This document shows positions 7,048 to 12,931 of a DNA stretch of 20,653 bases, one piece after another. A program made the position numbers and the translations under genes. The notes under the pieces are model-generated. The model was not told the origin of the DNA and made no database searches. It was given only the letters and a program-made list of their open reading frames with translations. The stretch comes from a virus: the IMG/VR virus record IMGVR_UViG_3300007363_000132, positions 1 to 20,653 of that record. One strand, written 5' to 3'. Each line of letters begins with the position of its first letter. The stretch's first letter is position 1.

Positions 7048-7289
7048 CCTACCGCATCCGCGTCAATGGCGAGGTCGTAACCGATTACGACCCGAACGGG
7101 AAGCCGTGCGCGCCGATGGTCTACACGGACACTCCCGGCGTGCGTTCTCCTGTGGACGGCTCATGGATCGAGGGCCGCTACGCCCGCAAGGAACACATGA
7201 AGCGCCACGGGGTCAGGGAGGTCGAGCCCTCGGAACGCCCGAACTACCAGTTCAAACACCCAACCCGGCAACATCTGAACAAGGACTAA
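7044..7289 (+). CDS. Hypothetical phage protein between portal and scaffold, 81 aa
   Basis: ATG 7044 lies in the right copy of the direct repeat with GGTGA seven bases upstream. The product has a beta-like start (MTYRIRVNGEVVTDYDPNGK), then 'VRSPVDGSWIEGRYARKEHMKRHGVREVEPSE', and a basic tail rich in His and Lys. The 'SPVDGSWIEGR...HMKRHG' pattern is seen in small phage proteins encoded just before the scaffold; the family has no established function. There are no Cys pairs, so it is not a zinc ribbon of the usual type. A head-assembly helper is a reasonable inference from gene order only. It ends one base before the scaffold start. Confidence 0.75.
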   Translation: MTYRIRVNGEVVTDYDPNGKPCAPMVYTDTPGVRSPVDGSWIEGRYARKEHMKRHGVREVEPSERPNYQFKHPTRQHLNKD

Positions 7290-7290
7290 C

Positions 7291-8298
7291 ATGAGCATCG
7301 AGAACGACACTCCCGAGGAGGGAGCCAGTCTGGCCGATACCCTGCGTGCGGAACTTTCGAAGGCCCCGCCGCCAGACATACCGGATGAAGTCATCGAGGA
7401 CGGCCCCGCCCGCGACGAGGTGGGCCGCTTCGCACCGAAACAGGGCGAGCAGCCACAGGCGCAGCCCGAACCGATCCCCGACCAGCCGCAGGGCATCCAG
7501 CCCCCAGCGTCATGGTCAAAGGAAGACCGCGCAGTTTTCGCCACTCTCCCACCGAACGTGCAGGAGCTTCTCTCCCGCCGTGAAAGAGAGATGACGGCGG
7601 ACTACACGCGGAAAACACAGGAAATAGCGGACATCCGCCGTTTCTCGGACGAAATACGTCCAGTCTTTGAGAAGAACCAGCAGTTGATCGCCCATGCGGG
7701 CGCATCCCCGGCGCAGGTCGTTGACCAGTTGCTCGGGATGTACGGCTACTCGCAGCGCGATCCTGTCGGCTACCTCAAATGGGCGGCTCAGTCCCTGAAC
7801 GTGGACCTCGCGCAACTCACACAGCCGGCCGACGAGTACGTTGACCCGGCATTTAACGAGCTTCGCAACCAGTTACAGCCTCTGAGCCAACAGGTCCAGA
7901 GCGTGACCCAGTACATCCAGGAACAGCAGCGTTTACAGCAGGAGCAGGCTCTACAGCAGGTTCAATCGACCATCGAGACGTTCGCCTCGGAGAAGGACGC
8001 CAGCGGCCAGCCGCTTCGGCCCTACTTCGAGCAGGTCAAGGTGGCGATGGGCAGGCTGTTGCAGCCCGACGCCAACGGCAACGCCCTGGCGACCGACTTG
8101 CAGGACGCTTACGACAAGGCCACATGGGCAGACCCTGCCATTCGCGCCGAACTTCAGAAGCCGAAACCGGCCAATGACGTGGTGAAGGCGGCGAAACAGG
8201 TCGCGGCCATGAATGTGCGGTCAAGTGGCATGGCCTCCTCTGAGGCTTCTGGATCGCTGCGGGACACGCTGCGGGACGAGATGGCGCGGATGCGCTGA
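7291..8298 (+). CDS. Scaffolding-like protein of head assembly
   Basis: ATG 7291 has AAGGA just upstream, overlapping the end of the previous gene. The 335-aa product directly precedes the major capsid gene, the usual scaffold position. It has an acidic, Pro/Gln-rich and probably disordered N-terminus (about residues 1-75, with PPPDIPDEVIEDGP and VGRFAPK), a helical middle with 'RREREMTADYTRKTQEIADIRRFSDEIRPVFEKN' elements, a Gln-rich coiled coil around residues 190-225 (TQYIQEQQRLQQEQALQQ), and a basic helical C-terminus ending SLRDTLRDEMARMR. Scaffold proteins guide capsid assembly and leave before DNA fills the head; the C-terminal basic helix commonly binds the coat protein. No protease motif is visible, so removal may not involve a fused protease. 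Confidence 0.8.
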   Translation: MSIENDTPEEGASLADTLRAELSKAPPPDIPDEVIEDGPARDEVGRFAPKQGEQPQAQPEPIPDQPQGIQPPASWSKEDRAVFATLPPNVQELLSRREREMTADYTRKTQEIADIRRFSDEIRPVFEKNQQLIAHAGASPAQVVDQLLGMYGYSQRDPVGYLKWAAQSLNVDLAQLTQPADEYVDPAFNELRNQLQPLSQQVQSVTQYIQEQQRLQQEQALQQVQSTIETFASEKDASGQPLRPYFEQVKVAMGRLLQPDANGNALATDLQDAYDKATWADPAIRAELQKPKPANDVVKAAKQVAAMNVRSSGMASSEASGSLRDTLRDEMARMR

Positions 8299-8306
8299 TT
8301 GCGGCG

Positions 8307-8326
8307 CTCACCACCCCCTTGGTGAG
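8307..8326 (+). promoter_or_regulatory. Hairpin covering the capsid gene ribosome binding site
   Basis: CTCACCA (8307-8313) and TGGTGAG (8320-8326) form a perfect 7-bp stem with a six-base loop CCCCCT. The right arm contains the GGTGAGG ribosome binding site of the capsid gene (start 8335). Folding would hide the site and could limit capsid translation or tie it to upstream translation through the scaffold gene, which ends nearby at 8298. There is no T-run, so it is not a normal intrinsic terminator. Confidence 0.55.
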
Positions 8327-8334
8327 GTATTGCA

Positions 8335-8524
8335 ATGGCATCCCCCAATTCGACCTTTGACGAAATCGTCACAACCACCCTGCGGAAGCACCGCCGGGAA
8401 ATCGCCGACAACGTTTCCGAGAATAACGCCCTCTACAAGCGGCTGACCAAGCGCGGCAAGGTCAAGCTCGACGACGGCGGCTCGGAAATCGCCATCCCGC
8501 TCGACTACGCTGAGAATAGCACCT
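8335..8524 (+). CDS. Major capsid protein, exon 1 (63 codons plus first base of codon 64)
   Basis: This is the N-terminal exon of the HK97-fold major capsid protein, starting at ATG 8335 with a GAGG site. It encodes 63 residues from MASPNSTFDEIVTTTLRKH to LDYAENST and the first T of a split Tyr codon. Without splicing the frame runs into the intron and stops at TAG 8542-8544, giving a 69-aa fragment. Joining base 8524 to 9280 gives codons acc-tat-caa-cgc-tat and the peptide ENSTYQRYSGLDVLN, a continuous match to the style of this capsid family (YAEN.TYQRYSG). The spliced gene totals 963 nt and encodes 320 aa, a normal length. The exon's last base is U, as required for group I splicing. The protein forms the icosahedral shell. 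Confidence 0.9.
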
Positions 8525-8540
8525 TGACCCTGATTGCCGC

Positions 8541-9026
8541 TTAGGCGGCGTTGGGAATAGGGTCACCTCCGTTGGGAACGTCCCAGCGGGTCTGTTTCAA
8601 CGATTTAAGCTGATCAACGATGCTCTGCCGGAACGCATACAGTTCCGGGCGCATGTGTGGCCGATACTTGAAATCGGAAGCATGCGCGGTGATGTGCTTT
8701 TGCAGGACAATAGCCAAGTCGGCCTCCTCGCCCTTGACTTTCAGGTGCGGCCTTACAGCCTCCAGAAAGCCCACGGCGGGCCGGGATGATAACCGCCACT
8801 GATAGCAAATCTTATGATTTGGGTTTCGCTTGGCGGCGCTGTCGTTTCGGTGGAGAAGTCCGCCAAACTGGTCTTGCATGGCCTTCATAAGCGGGTAATG
8901 GGACATGCCGACGCCAACAAACAGTTGGTATCGGATGTATTCCCTGCCTGGCACAGCCCAGACATTGACCGTGATCCAGCCTTCACCGTCAAAAAGGCCC
9001 GCAACGTATCGGATATCCAAGTCCAT
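8541..9026 (-). CDS. LAGLIDADG homing endonuclease, antisense inside the intron
   Basis: The 161-aa product has a single LAGLIDADG-type motif at its N-terminus (YVAGLFDGEGWITV, motif from residue 8, with D13 and E15 as acidic residues). Single-motif enzymes act as homodimers and cut a long, nearly palindromic site, here presumably the intronless capsid gene, so that repair copies the intron. The rest fits the family: 'RYQLFVGVGMSHYPLMKAMQDQFGG', then 'CYQWRLSSRPAVGFLEAVRPHLKVKGEEADLAI' (given in part) and a helical end 'SIVDQLKSLKQTRW'. The start ATG 9026 is chosen because AGGA lies six bases upstream and the motif begins a few residues later; the open frame to 9197 is antisense of the ribozyme core. 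The stop lies only 16 bases from the 5' splice site. Expression requires a - strand transcript; no convincing promoter is seen. Confidence 0.92.
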   Translation of the reverse strand: MDLDIRYVAGLFDGEGWITVNVWAVPGREYIRYQLFVGVGMSHYPLMKAMQDQFGGLLHRNDSAAKRNPNHKICYQWRLSSRPAVGFLEAVRPHLKVKGEEADLAIVLQKHITAHASDFKYRPHMRPELYAFRQSIVDQLKSLKQTRWDVPNGGDPIPNAA

Positions 9027-9032
9027 TCGAGT

Positions 9033-9036
9033 TCCT
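9033..9036 (-). promoter_or_regulatory. Ribosome binding site of the endonuclease gene
   Basis: On the - strand AGGA precedes ATG 9026 with a spacing of six bases. This site decides the start in favour of the 161-aa protein over longer forms that would extend into the intron core. Confidence 0.7.
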
Positions 9037-9050
9037 AGCGGTTGTTGAGA

Positions 9051-9279
9051 AGGCGGCGAATTCGGAGAAAGCCCGATGCCCGGCCCGAAAGGGTGCGGAA
9101 GGGTAACCCCGAGCCAAGCAGGCAGTGTCCAAAACTGCCGGGCGTGTGTAACGAACATGTACCGCCCCCGAAAGGGAAGATATGTTCTGACCTCCATAGG
9201 AATATGGAGAAGGCGACAGAAATGATTGCCTCCTACTGTTGTCTAATAATACTGGGCAATTAGTAGAGTAACAACAGTG
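9051..9279 (+). ncRNA. Catalytic core of the group I intron (P3 to P9)
   Basis: Hand pairing gives the full core. P3 is GGCGG 9052-9056 with CCGCC 9162-9166. P4 is TTCGG 9061-9065 with CCGAG 9109-9113. P5 is GCCC 9071-9074 with GGGT 9101-9104, extended by a CCC-GAAA-GGG hairpin. P6 is 9114-9115 with 9141-9142, and P6a is GGCAGT 9121-9126 with ACTGCC 9134-9139. P7 is GAACAT 9153-9158 with ATGTTC 9182-9187, plus A9151-U9188 around a bulged C9152; G9153-C9187 is the expected guanosine-binding pair. P8 is CCC-GAAA-GGG 9167-9176, and J8/7 is AAGAT. P9 is CTCCAT 9192-9197 with ATGGAG 9204-9209. A last hairpin (9235-9242 with 9271-9278, inner 9243-9247 with 9259-9263) leads directly to the terminal G. 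Confidence 0.88.
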
Positions 9280-10052
9280 ATCAACGCTATTCAGGCCTCG
9301 ACGTTCTGAACATCGGCTCGTCCGAGGTTCTGTCGGCGGCTAAGTACGACTGGAAGCAGGCTGCCATCCACGTCGTCATCAGCGGACGGGAACTGCGCCA
9401 GAACAGCGGCTCGGACACCCGTATCATCAACCTGCTGGAAGCCCGCATCGAGAATGCGAAGCGCACGGCGGCGAACAACATGTCGGAAGACCTGTATTCG
9501 TCTGGCTCGCTGACCAATCAGGTGGGCGGCATCCAGCACATCATCCAGGACGCGGGCACCGGCACGGTCGGCGGCATCGTTTCCTCGACCTATACCTGGT
9601 GGAAAAACCAGTTCGAGGAATGTGCGAGCACCGTCAGCAAGTCCACCATCAAGAAAGAGATGATGGACCTGTGGCTCAAGACCTGCCGCGGCGCTGACAA
9701 GACGGACCTCATTGTGGGTTCGACCGAGCTTTTCACCCTCTACTGGGAAGCCCTGTCGGACCTCCAGCGCTTCGCATCGACCGATGAAGGCGACACGGGC
9801 TTTACCTCGCTGAAGTTCATGTCGGCGGATGTGGTCTATGACTCGCTGGCCTCCGGTATGCCGGCCACGCACATGTTCTTCATCAACACCGACTACATGC
9901 AGCTGGTGACCCACCGGGATGCGAACTGGACGGTGGTTGAGGACAAGGTGCCGCTCCAGCAGGACGCCATCGTGAAGCCGTTGTTGTGGATGGGCAACCT
10001 GACCTGCTCCAATCGGGCGCGTCAGGGTGTTCTCATCGACGCCGCCGGTTAA
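9280..10052 (+). CDS. Major capsid protein, exon 2
   Basis: This exon supplies the last two bases of Tyr64 and 256 further residues up to TAA 10050-10052. It begins QRYSGLDVLNIGSSEVLSAA and continues through 'KYDWKQAAIHVVISGRELRQNSG' and the segment NMSEDLYSSGSLTNQVGGIQ. The C-terminal region contains 'LWMGNLTCSNRARQGVLIDAAG'. The whole is typical of an HK97-fold coat protein of about 320 aa. An ATG at 9480 could suggest a shorter free-standing gene, but the open frame extends left to the intron end with strongly capsid-like sequence, so a separate gene is not credible. After splicing the exon forms the main part of the shell subunit. A strong GGAGG for the next gene follows the stop. Confidence 0.92.
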
Positions 10053-10064
10053 GGAGGAAAGACA

Positions 10065-10565
10065 ATGGCATATGTCATTACTTCTCTCGCGGCTGGTGCG
10101 GGTTCGCAGGCTATCGCGGACACCTCCACCACCCAGCGTCACCCGCTCGGCACCATCGTCACGGCTTACGACCCGACGTATGGCGCCGGAGAGTTCATCT
10201 ACCTGCTGGGCGTCGCTTCGACGGCGGTTGGCTCGTGGGTCACCTACAACGCTGACGACTTCAGCACCACCTTGCTGGTGGCGAACGCCATCGGCCCGGT
10301 GGCTGTCTCGATGTCGGCCAACGTGGCTAGCCAGTATGGCTGGTATCAGATCAGCGGCAAGGCGGTCGGCAAGGCCCTCACCGGCTACGTTGACAACGCC
10401 CTGGTCTGGGCGACCTCGACCGCTGGCTCGGTTGACGACGCCGTGGTGGATGGCGACATGGTGCATCTGGCGAAGGGCGCTTCGGCTCTCGATACCCCGT
10501 CTACTGGTTTCGCGGAGTTCGAAATCCACCGCCCGTATACCGACGACATCACCACCAACGACTAA
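10065..10565 (+). CDS. Capsid decoration-like protein, short paralogue (166 aa)
   Basis: ATG 10065 has a perfect GGAGG eight bases upstream, starting at the capsid stop, suggesting high expression. The all-beta product contains a block 'TQRHPLGTIVTAYDPTYGAGEFIYL', then 'STAVGSWVTY', 'SANVASQYGWYQISGKAVGKAL' and a final AEFEIHRPYT segment. The Gly-rich 'TYGAGEFIYL...GSWVTY' and 'YGWYQI.GKA' pattern is seen in phage head decoration or head-fibre-like proteins encoded after the coat gene. The next gene is a clear paralogue sharing this whole region. Such proteins usually sit on the outside of the capsid and stabilise it. There is no enzyme motif. The assignment rests on position and sequence style. 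Confidence 0.75.
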   Translation: MAYVITSLAAGAGSQAIADTSTTQRHPLGTIVTAYDPTYGAGEFIYLLGVASTAVGSWVTYNADDFSTTLLVANAIGPVAVSMSANVASQYGWYQISGKAVGKALTGYVDNALVWATSTAGSVDDAVVDGDMVHLAKGASALDTPSTGFAEFEIHRPYTDDITTND

Positions 10566-10571
10566 CGGGAC

Positions 10572-10593
10572 GGGGAGGGCTTCGGCCCTCCCC
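10572..10593 (+). terminator. Strong C(UUCG)G hairpin between decoration genes
   Basis: GGGGAGGGC (10572-10580) pairs perfectly with GCCCTCCCC (10585-10593) around TTCG, giving a 9-bp GC-rich stem with the very stable cUUCGg tetraloop. It lies in the 48-base gap after the first decoration gene. No T-run follows (AACCTCTT), so it is probably a weak or partial terminator, an RNA-stability element, or a processing barrier that raises capsid and first-decoration mRNA relative to downstream genes. Confidence 0.65.
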
Positions 10594-10613
10594 AACCTCT
10601 TCGGAGAAATTCA

Positions 10614-11444
10614 ATGGCCTATGTGATCCAGAATGCCGCGCTGGCTGGCGCGCAGCCTATCGCTGTTGCAGACACCACCCAGCGGCACACGCTGGGCACA
10701 GTGGTATCCGCCGTAGACCCCACCTATGGGGCGGGAGAGTTCATTTACCTTCAGGGCGCGGCGACCACCGCCGTTGGTTCCTGGGTGACCTATTACGAGG
10801 ACGACTGGACCACGGCTCTGCTGGCGGCTGACGCCGTGGGGCGCGTTGCGGTCGCCATGAGCGCCAACGTCGCATCCTCGTATGGATGGTATCAGATCAA
10901 GGGCAAGGCGGTCGGTAAGGCGCTGACCGGCTACGCCGACAACGCCGCCGTTTACGCGACCGCTACGGCTGGTTCCGTTGATGACGCGGTGGTTGCCGGC
11001 GATCTGGTCATGAACGCCCTAGGGGCCTCTGCCGTGGGCACGCCTTCCACGGGGCTGGCTGAGTTCGAGATTGACCGGCCATACACCCTCGATGGCAAGG
11101 TGACGAACGACTACATGGTGTCGCTGGATATCGCGGACGGCTCTGCGGAGGCTGTTTATTACCTTGTCTGCCCCCATGCGGGCACCATCAGCAAAATCTG
11201 GACGGTTATCGACGGTGCCGTCTCGACCGCCGATATCACGATCACGGCGGCGGTCGGTGTCACTGCCGTAACCAATGGCGTCGTGACCATCGCCACGGCG
11301 TCATCTGCCGCTGGTGATATCGACAGCGCCACCCCGACGGCTGCCAACACGGTGACGGCAGGGCAGGCGGTAAACTTCACGGTAACGGGCGGTGGCGCAG
11401 GCGGCAGCCCGCGCATTCATCTGGTCATGGTGGTGAGCCGCTGA
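10614..11444 (+). CDS. Capsid decoration-like protein, long paralogue with extra C-terminal domain (276 aa)
   Basis: The first about 165 residues are a clear duplicate of the preceding gene: TTQRHTLGTVVSAVDPTYG, GSWVTYYEDD, SANVASSYGWYQIKGKAVG and AEFEIDRPYT all align in the same order. The extra about 110 residues ('DYMVSLDIADGSAEAVYYLVCPHAGTISKIWTVIDGAVSTADITI' in part, then TAVTNG and NFTVTGGGAGG) form an all-beta, Gly/Thr/Ala-rich domain. This 'AGTISKIWTVIDGAVSTAD' type of domain also occurs in other phage virion proteins. Both copies probably decorate the head, the longer one projecting an additional domain. ATG 10614 follows CGGAGAAATTCA. Its stop overlaps the next start (TGATG). Confidence 0.75.
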   Translation: MAYVIQNAALAGAQPIAVADTTQRHTLGTVVSAVDPTYGAGEFIYLQGAATTAVGSWVTYYEDDWTTALLAADAVGRVAVAMSANVASSYGWYQIKGKAVGKALTGYADNAAVYATATAGSVDDAVVAGDLVMNALGASAVGTPSTGLAEFEIDRPYTLDGKVTNDYMVSLDIADGSAEAVYYLVCPHAGTISKIWTVIDGAVSTADITITAAVGVTAVTNGVVTIATASSAAGDIDSATPTAANTVTAGQAVNFTVTGGGAGGSPRIHLVMVVSR

Positions 11445-11656
11445 TGCCTCGCAGAAAAGCAGTGCCGGAAGCGGTTCCGGCTGAATGGCCCAGAACGGTG
11501 ACCATCGACGGCTCGCGTATCGAGGCCGATCTGGTGCAGATCGACGGCAAGGAGTTCGTGCGGCTGACCACGCTGGACGGGGCCTCGACCGAGTTCCCGG
11601 TTTCCAGCCTGAAAGCCGTTCGCCCCAACATCTACAAGGCGGTATTCGATGCTTGA
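11444..11656 (+). CDS. Hypothetical protein, 70 aa
   Basis: ATG 11444 overlaps the previous stop, and the end overlaps the next start by eight bases. The product begins with a basic MPRRKAVPEAVPAEWPRT and continues with a beta-like 'VTIDGSRIEADLVQIDGKEFVRLTTLDGASTEFPVSSLKAV'. It has no membrane segment and no active-site motif. Small proteins at this position, between decoration and head-completion genes, are common but uncharacterised. The coupling and protein-like composition support it as a real gene. Confidence 0.7.
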   Translation: MPRRKAVPEAVPAEWPRTVTIDGSRIEADLVQIDGKEFVRLTTLDGASTEFPVSSLKAVRPNIYKAVFDA

Positions 11657-12227
11657 AGACCTGAACAAGCGCCCTTCGCTGGACGTTTATGCGGAGTTCG
11701 TCGCACGCCCCGGCAAGGACGAGGAAGCCTCTGCGGAGGCGGGTCACGCGGTCTACAAGGACGTGGACTGGGTGATCCTGCACCCCAAGGGCGAGCGGGA
11801 CGCATCCACCGAGTACAAGGTGGCCCTGCTGCCCCGCAGCCGCCCGCACATCTGGGAACAGATCAAGGCGGGTTATGAAGCGTGGAAAGCCGGACAGGAA
11901 GCGCCGCCGGATGGAACGCCCCTGAAGGGCTGGTCCGGCTGCACCGAGGCCGAACGCCTCACACTGGCAAACATCTACATCCGTTCGGTCGAGGACTTGT
12001 CCAAGGCAACGGACGCACAGTGCGAGAAGACGCCGGGCCTGAAGAAGCTGCGCGATCTGGCGAGGAACTGGCTCAATTCCATCGGTGACGGCTCCCGGCT
12101 GGCGGAACAGAATGCGGCGATGCAAGAGGAACTACGCGAAAAGGGCGAGCTTCTTGCTGCACAGCAAAAAGACCTTGATGAGCTTCGGGCACAAGTGGCG
12201 GCGCTGATGAAAAGGTCGGCGGCATGA
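11649..12227 (+). CDS. Hypothetical phage structural protein with C-terminal coiled coil, 192 aa
   Basis: ATG 11649 lies within the end of the previous gene. The N-terminal half contains 'LDVYAEFVARPGKDEEASAEAGHAVYKDVDWV' (in part) and 'ALLPRSRPHIWEQIKAGYEAWKAGQEAPPDGTPLKGW', a pattern found in head or tail proteins of many phages, where the YEAWK..Q..P.DGTPL.GW block is followed by a helix-hairpin-helix-like segment ('ERLTLANIYIRSVEDLSKATDAQCEKTPGLKKLRDLARNW', in part). The last 45 residues form a Gln/Glu/Lys coiled coil (EQNAAMQEELREKGELLAAQ and on). The helix-hairpin-helix-like part could contact DNA near the neck, but this is only inferred. It overlaps the next gene by four bases. Confidence 0.75.
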   Translation: MLEDLNKRPSLDVYAEFVARPGKDEEASAEAGHAVYKDVDWVILHPKGERDASTEYKVALLPRSRPHIWEQIKAGYEAWKAGQEAPPDGTPLKGWSGCTEAERLTLANIYIRSVEDLSKATDAQCEKTPGLKKLRDLARNWLNSIGDGSRLAEQNAAMQEELREKGELLAAQQKDLDELRAQVAALMKRSAA

Positions 12228-12931
12228 CGCTACTGACCCTGATCAACACTGTCCAGCGGGTCGAGGGGCTGGAGGTGACGAGCAACGTTGTCGCCAACAC
12301 CAACCCCACCGTGCAGCAGTTGTTCGGCATAGCCAACCTTGAGGGCAAAGACCTCGCCCTGCGGTATCCGTGGCAGTCCTTGCAGAAGGTCGAGACGCAC
12401 TCGGCCCTGGCGGCTGAAGATCAGGGAACGCTTTCGTCCATTGCCGCGGACATGAGCATGAAGCACATCCGCTTTGCGACGATGTGGAACCAGACCACGG
12501 ACGAGTTCATTCAAGGCCCGCTATCCGCGCAGGAATGGCAGGAACTGAAGGGAACGGGGATTACCGACCCGACCGACAGTTGGCGAATCTACGGCAACAA
12601 GCTGTACATCACCCCGGCACCCACTTTGGCGGATTCCATCGTGTTCGAGTACATCTCGACCAACTGGTGTCAGTCCTCTGGAGGGACGGCTCAAAGCGCG
12701 TGGGCGGCGGATACGGACACCGGAATACTGGACGAGGACATGATGGCGCTCGGCGTCCGGTGGCGCTGGAGGCGGGCAAACGGGTTTGATTACGCGGAGG
12801 AGTTCGCTGAGTACGAACGGCGCGTGAGTGAACTGATGAACGCCAATGGCGGCAAGCCGACGCTGGCGATGGATGGCGGCGGCAGCCTGAAGGGCGTACT
12901 TGTCGGCAGCTACATAACGAGGTCATTCTGA
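12224..12931 (+). CDS. Head-tail adaptor / head-completion protein (putative)
   Basis: The 235-aa product starts at ATG 12224 in an ATGA overlap. It has a helical N-terminus (TLLTLINTVQRVEGLEV), then the pattern 'ALRYPWQSLQKVETHSALAAEDQGTLSSIA' and 'MWNQTTDEFIQGPLSAQEWQELKGTGITD', followed by 'WRIYGNKLYITPAPTLADSIVFEYISTNWC' and a helical end 'GVRWRWRRANGFDYAEEFAEYERRVSEL'. This order is typical of a widespread family of podovirus proteins of about 200-240 aa that sit between the decoration genes and the tail hub and are annotated as head-tail joining or adaptor proteins. It would bind under the portal ring. No enzymatic motif is seen. The identification is by family pattern and gene order. 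Confidence 0.8.
   Translation: MTLLTLINTVQRVEGLEVTSNVVANTNPTVQQLFGIANLEGKDLALRYPWQSLQKVETHSALAAEDQGTLSSIAADMSMKHIRFATMWNQTTDEFIQGPLSAQEWQELKGTGITDPTDSWRIYGNKLYITPAPTLADSIVFEYISTNWCQSSGGTAQSAWAADTDTGILDEDMMALGVRWRWRRANGFDYAEEFAEYERRVSELMNANGGKPTLAMDGGGSLKGVLVGSYITRSF

Larger units (their letters stand above)
8525..9279 (+). mobile_element. Group I self-splicing intron with antisense homing endonuclease gene, in the capsid gene
   Basis: This 755-nt insertion interrupts the major capsid gene. The exact ends are fixed by three agreeing signs: joining the flanks restores the frame and a conserved capsid peptide; the 5' exon ends in U; and the intron ends in G (9279). The 3' part holds a foldable group I core (P3 to P9; see the core entry). 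At the 5' end, 8525-8531 pairs with 8559-8565 around an inner 5-bp stem (8536-8540 with 8545-8549). A P10 candidate pairs 9281-9287 of exon 2 with 8548-8554, and a short P1 candidate pairs ACCT 8521-8524 with GGGT 8560-8563, including a U-G pair at the splice site; P1 is only four bp and competes with the first stem. Nearly all the space between the 5' hairpins and the core is the antisense endonuclease gene. Confidence 0.93.

Noticed and set aside
8335-8544. A free-standing 69-aa gene
   Set aside because: Its last residues are intron sequence; the first 63 residues are the start of the split capsid protein.
9027-9197. N-terminal extension of the endonuclease frame to an upstream ATG at 9197
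   Set aside because: The extra 57 residues are antisense to the ribozyme core, have no family likeness, and ATG 9026 has its own AGGA site just before the LAGLIDADG motif.
8525-9279. A transposon or insertion sequence interrupting the capsid gene
   Set aside because: No terminal inverted repeats, no target-site duplication and no transposase; the LAGLIDADG enzyme, splice-site rules and core pairing fit a group I intron.
8862-9284. A promoter for the antisense endonuclease
   Set aside because: Weak TTGGAC- and TTGCCC-like sites exist on the - strand but no matching -10 element at a good spacing was convincing.
9480-10052. A short separate capsid gene starting at ATG 9480
   Set aside because: Capsid-like sequence continues upstream in frame to 9280 and joins exon 1 precisely; the ATG is an internal Met.
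9291-10595. A 434-aa frame on the - strand
   Set aside because: It is antisense to capsid exon 2 and the first decoration gene, Arg/Val/His-rich with no motif, and there is no sign of a real start.
12478-12495. Inteins or a second intron in other structural genes
   Set aside because: Portal, terminase, adaptor and hub frames read through with normal family patterns and lengths; no splicing motif or foreign insert is seen.
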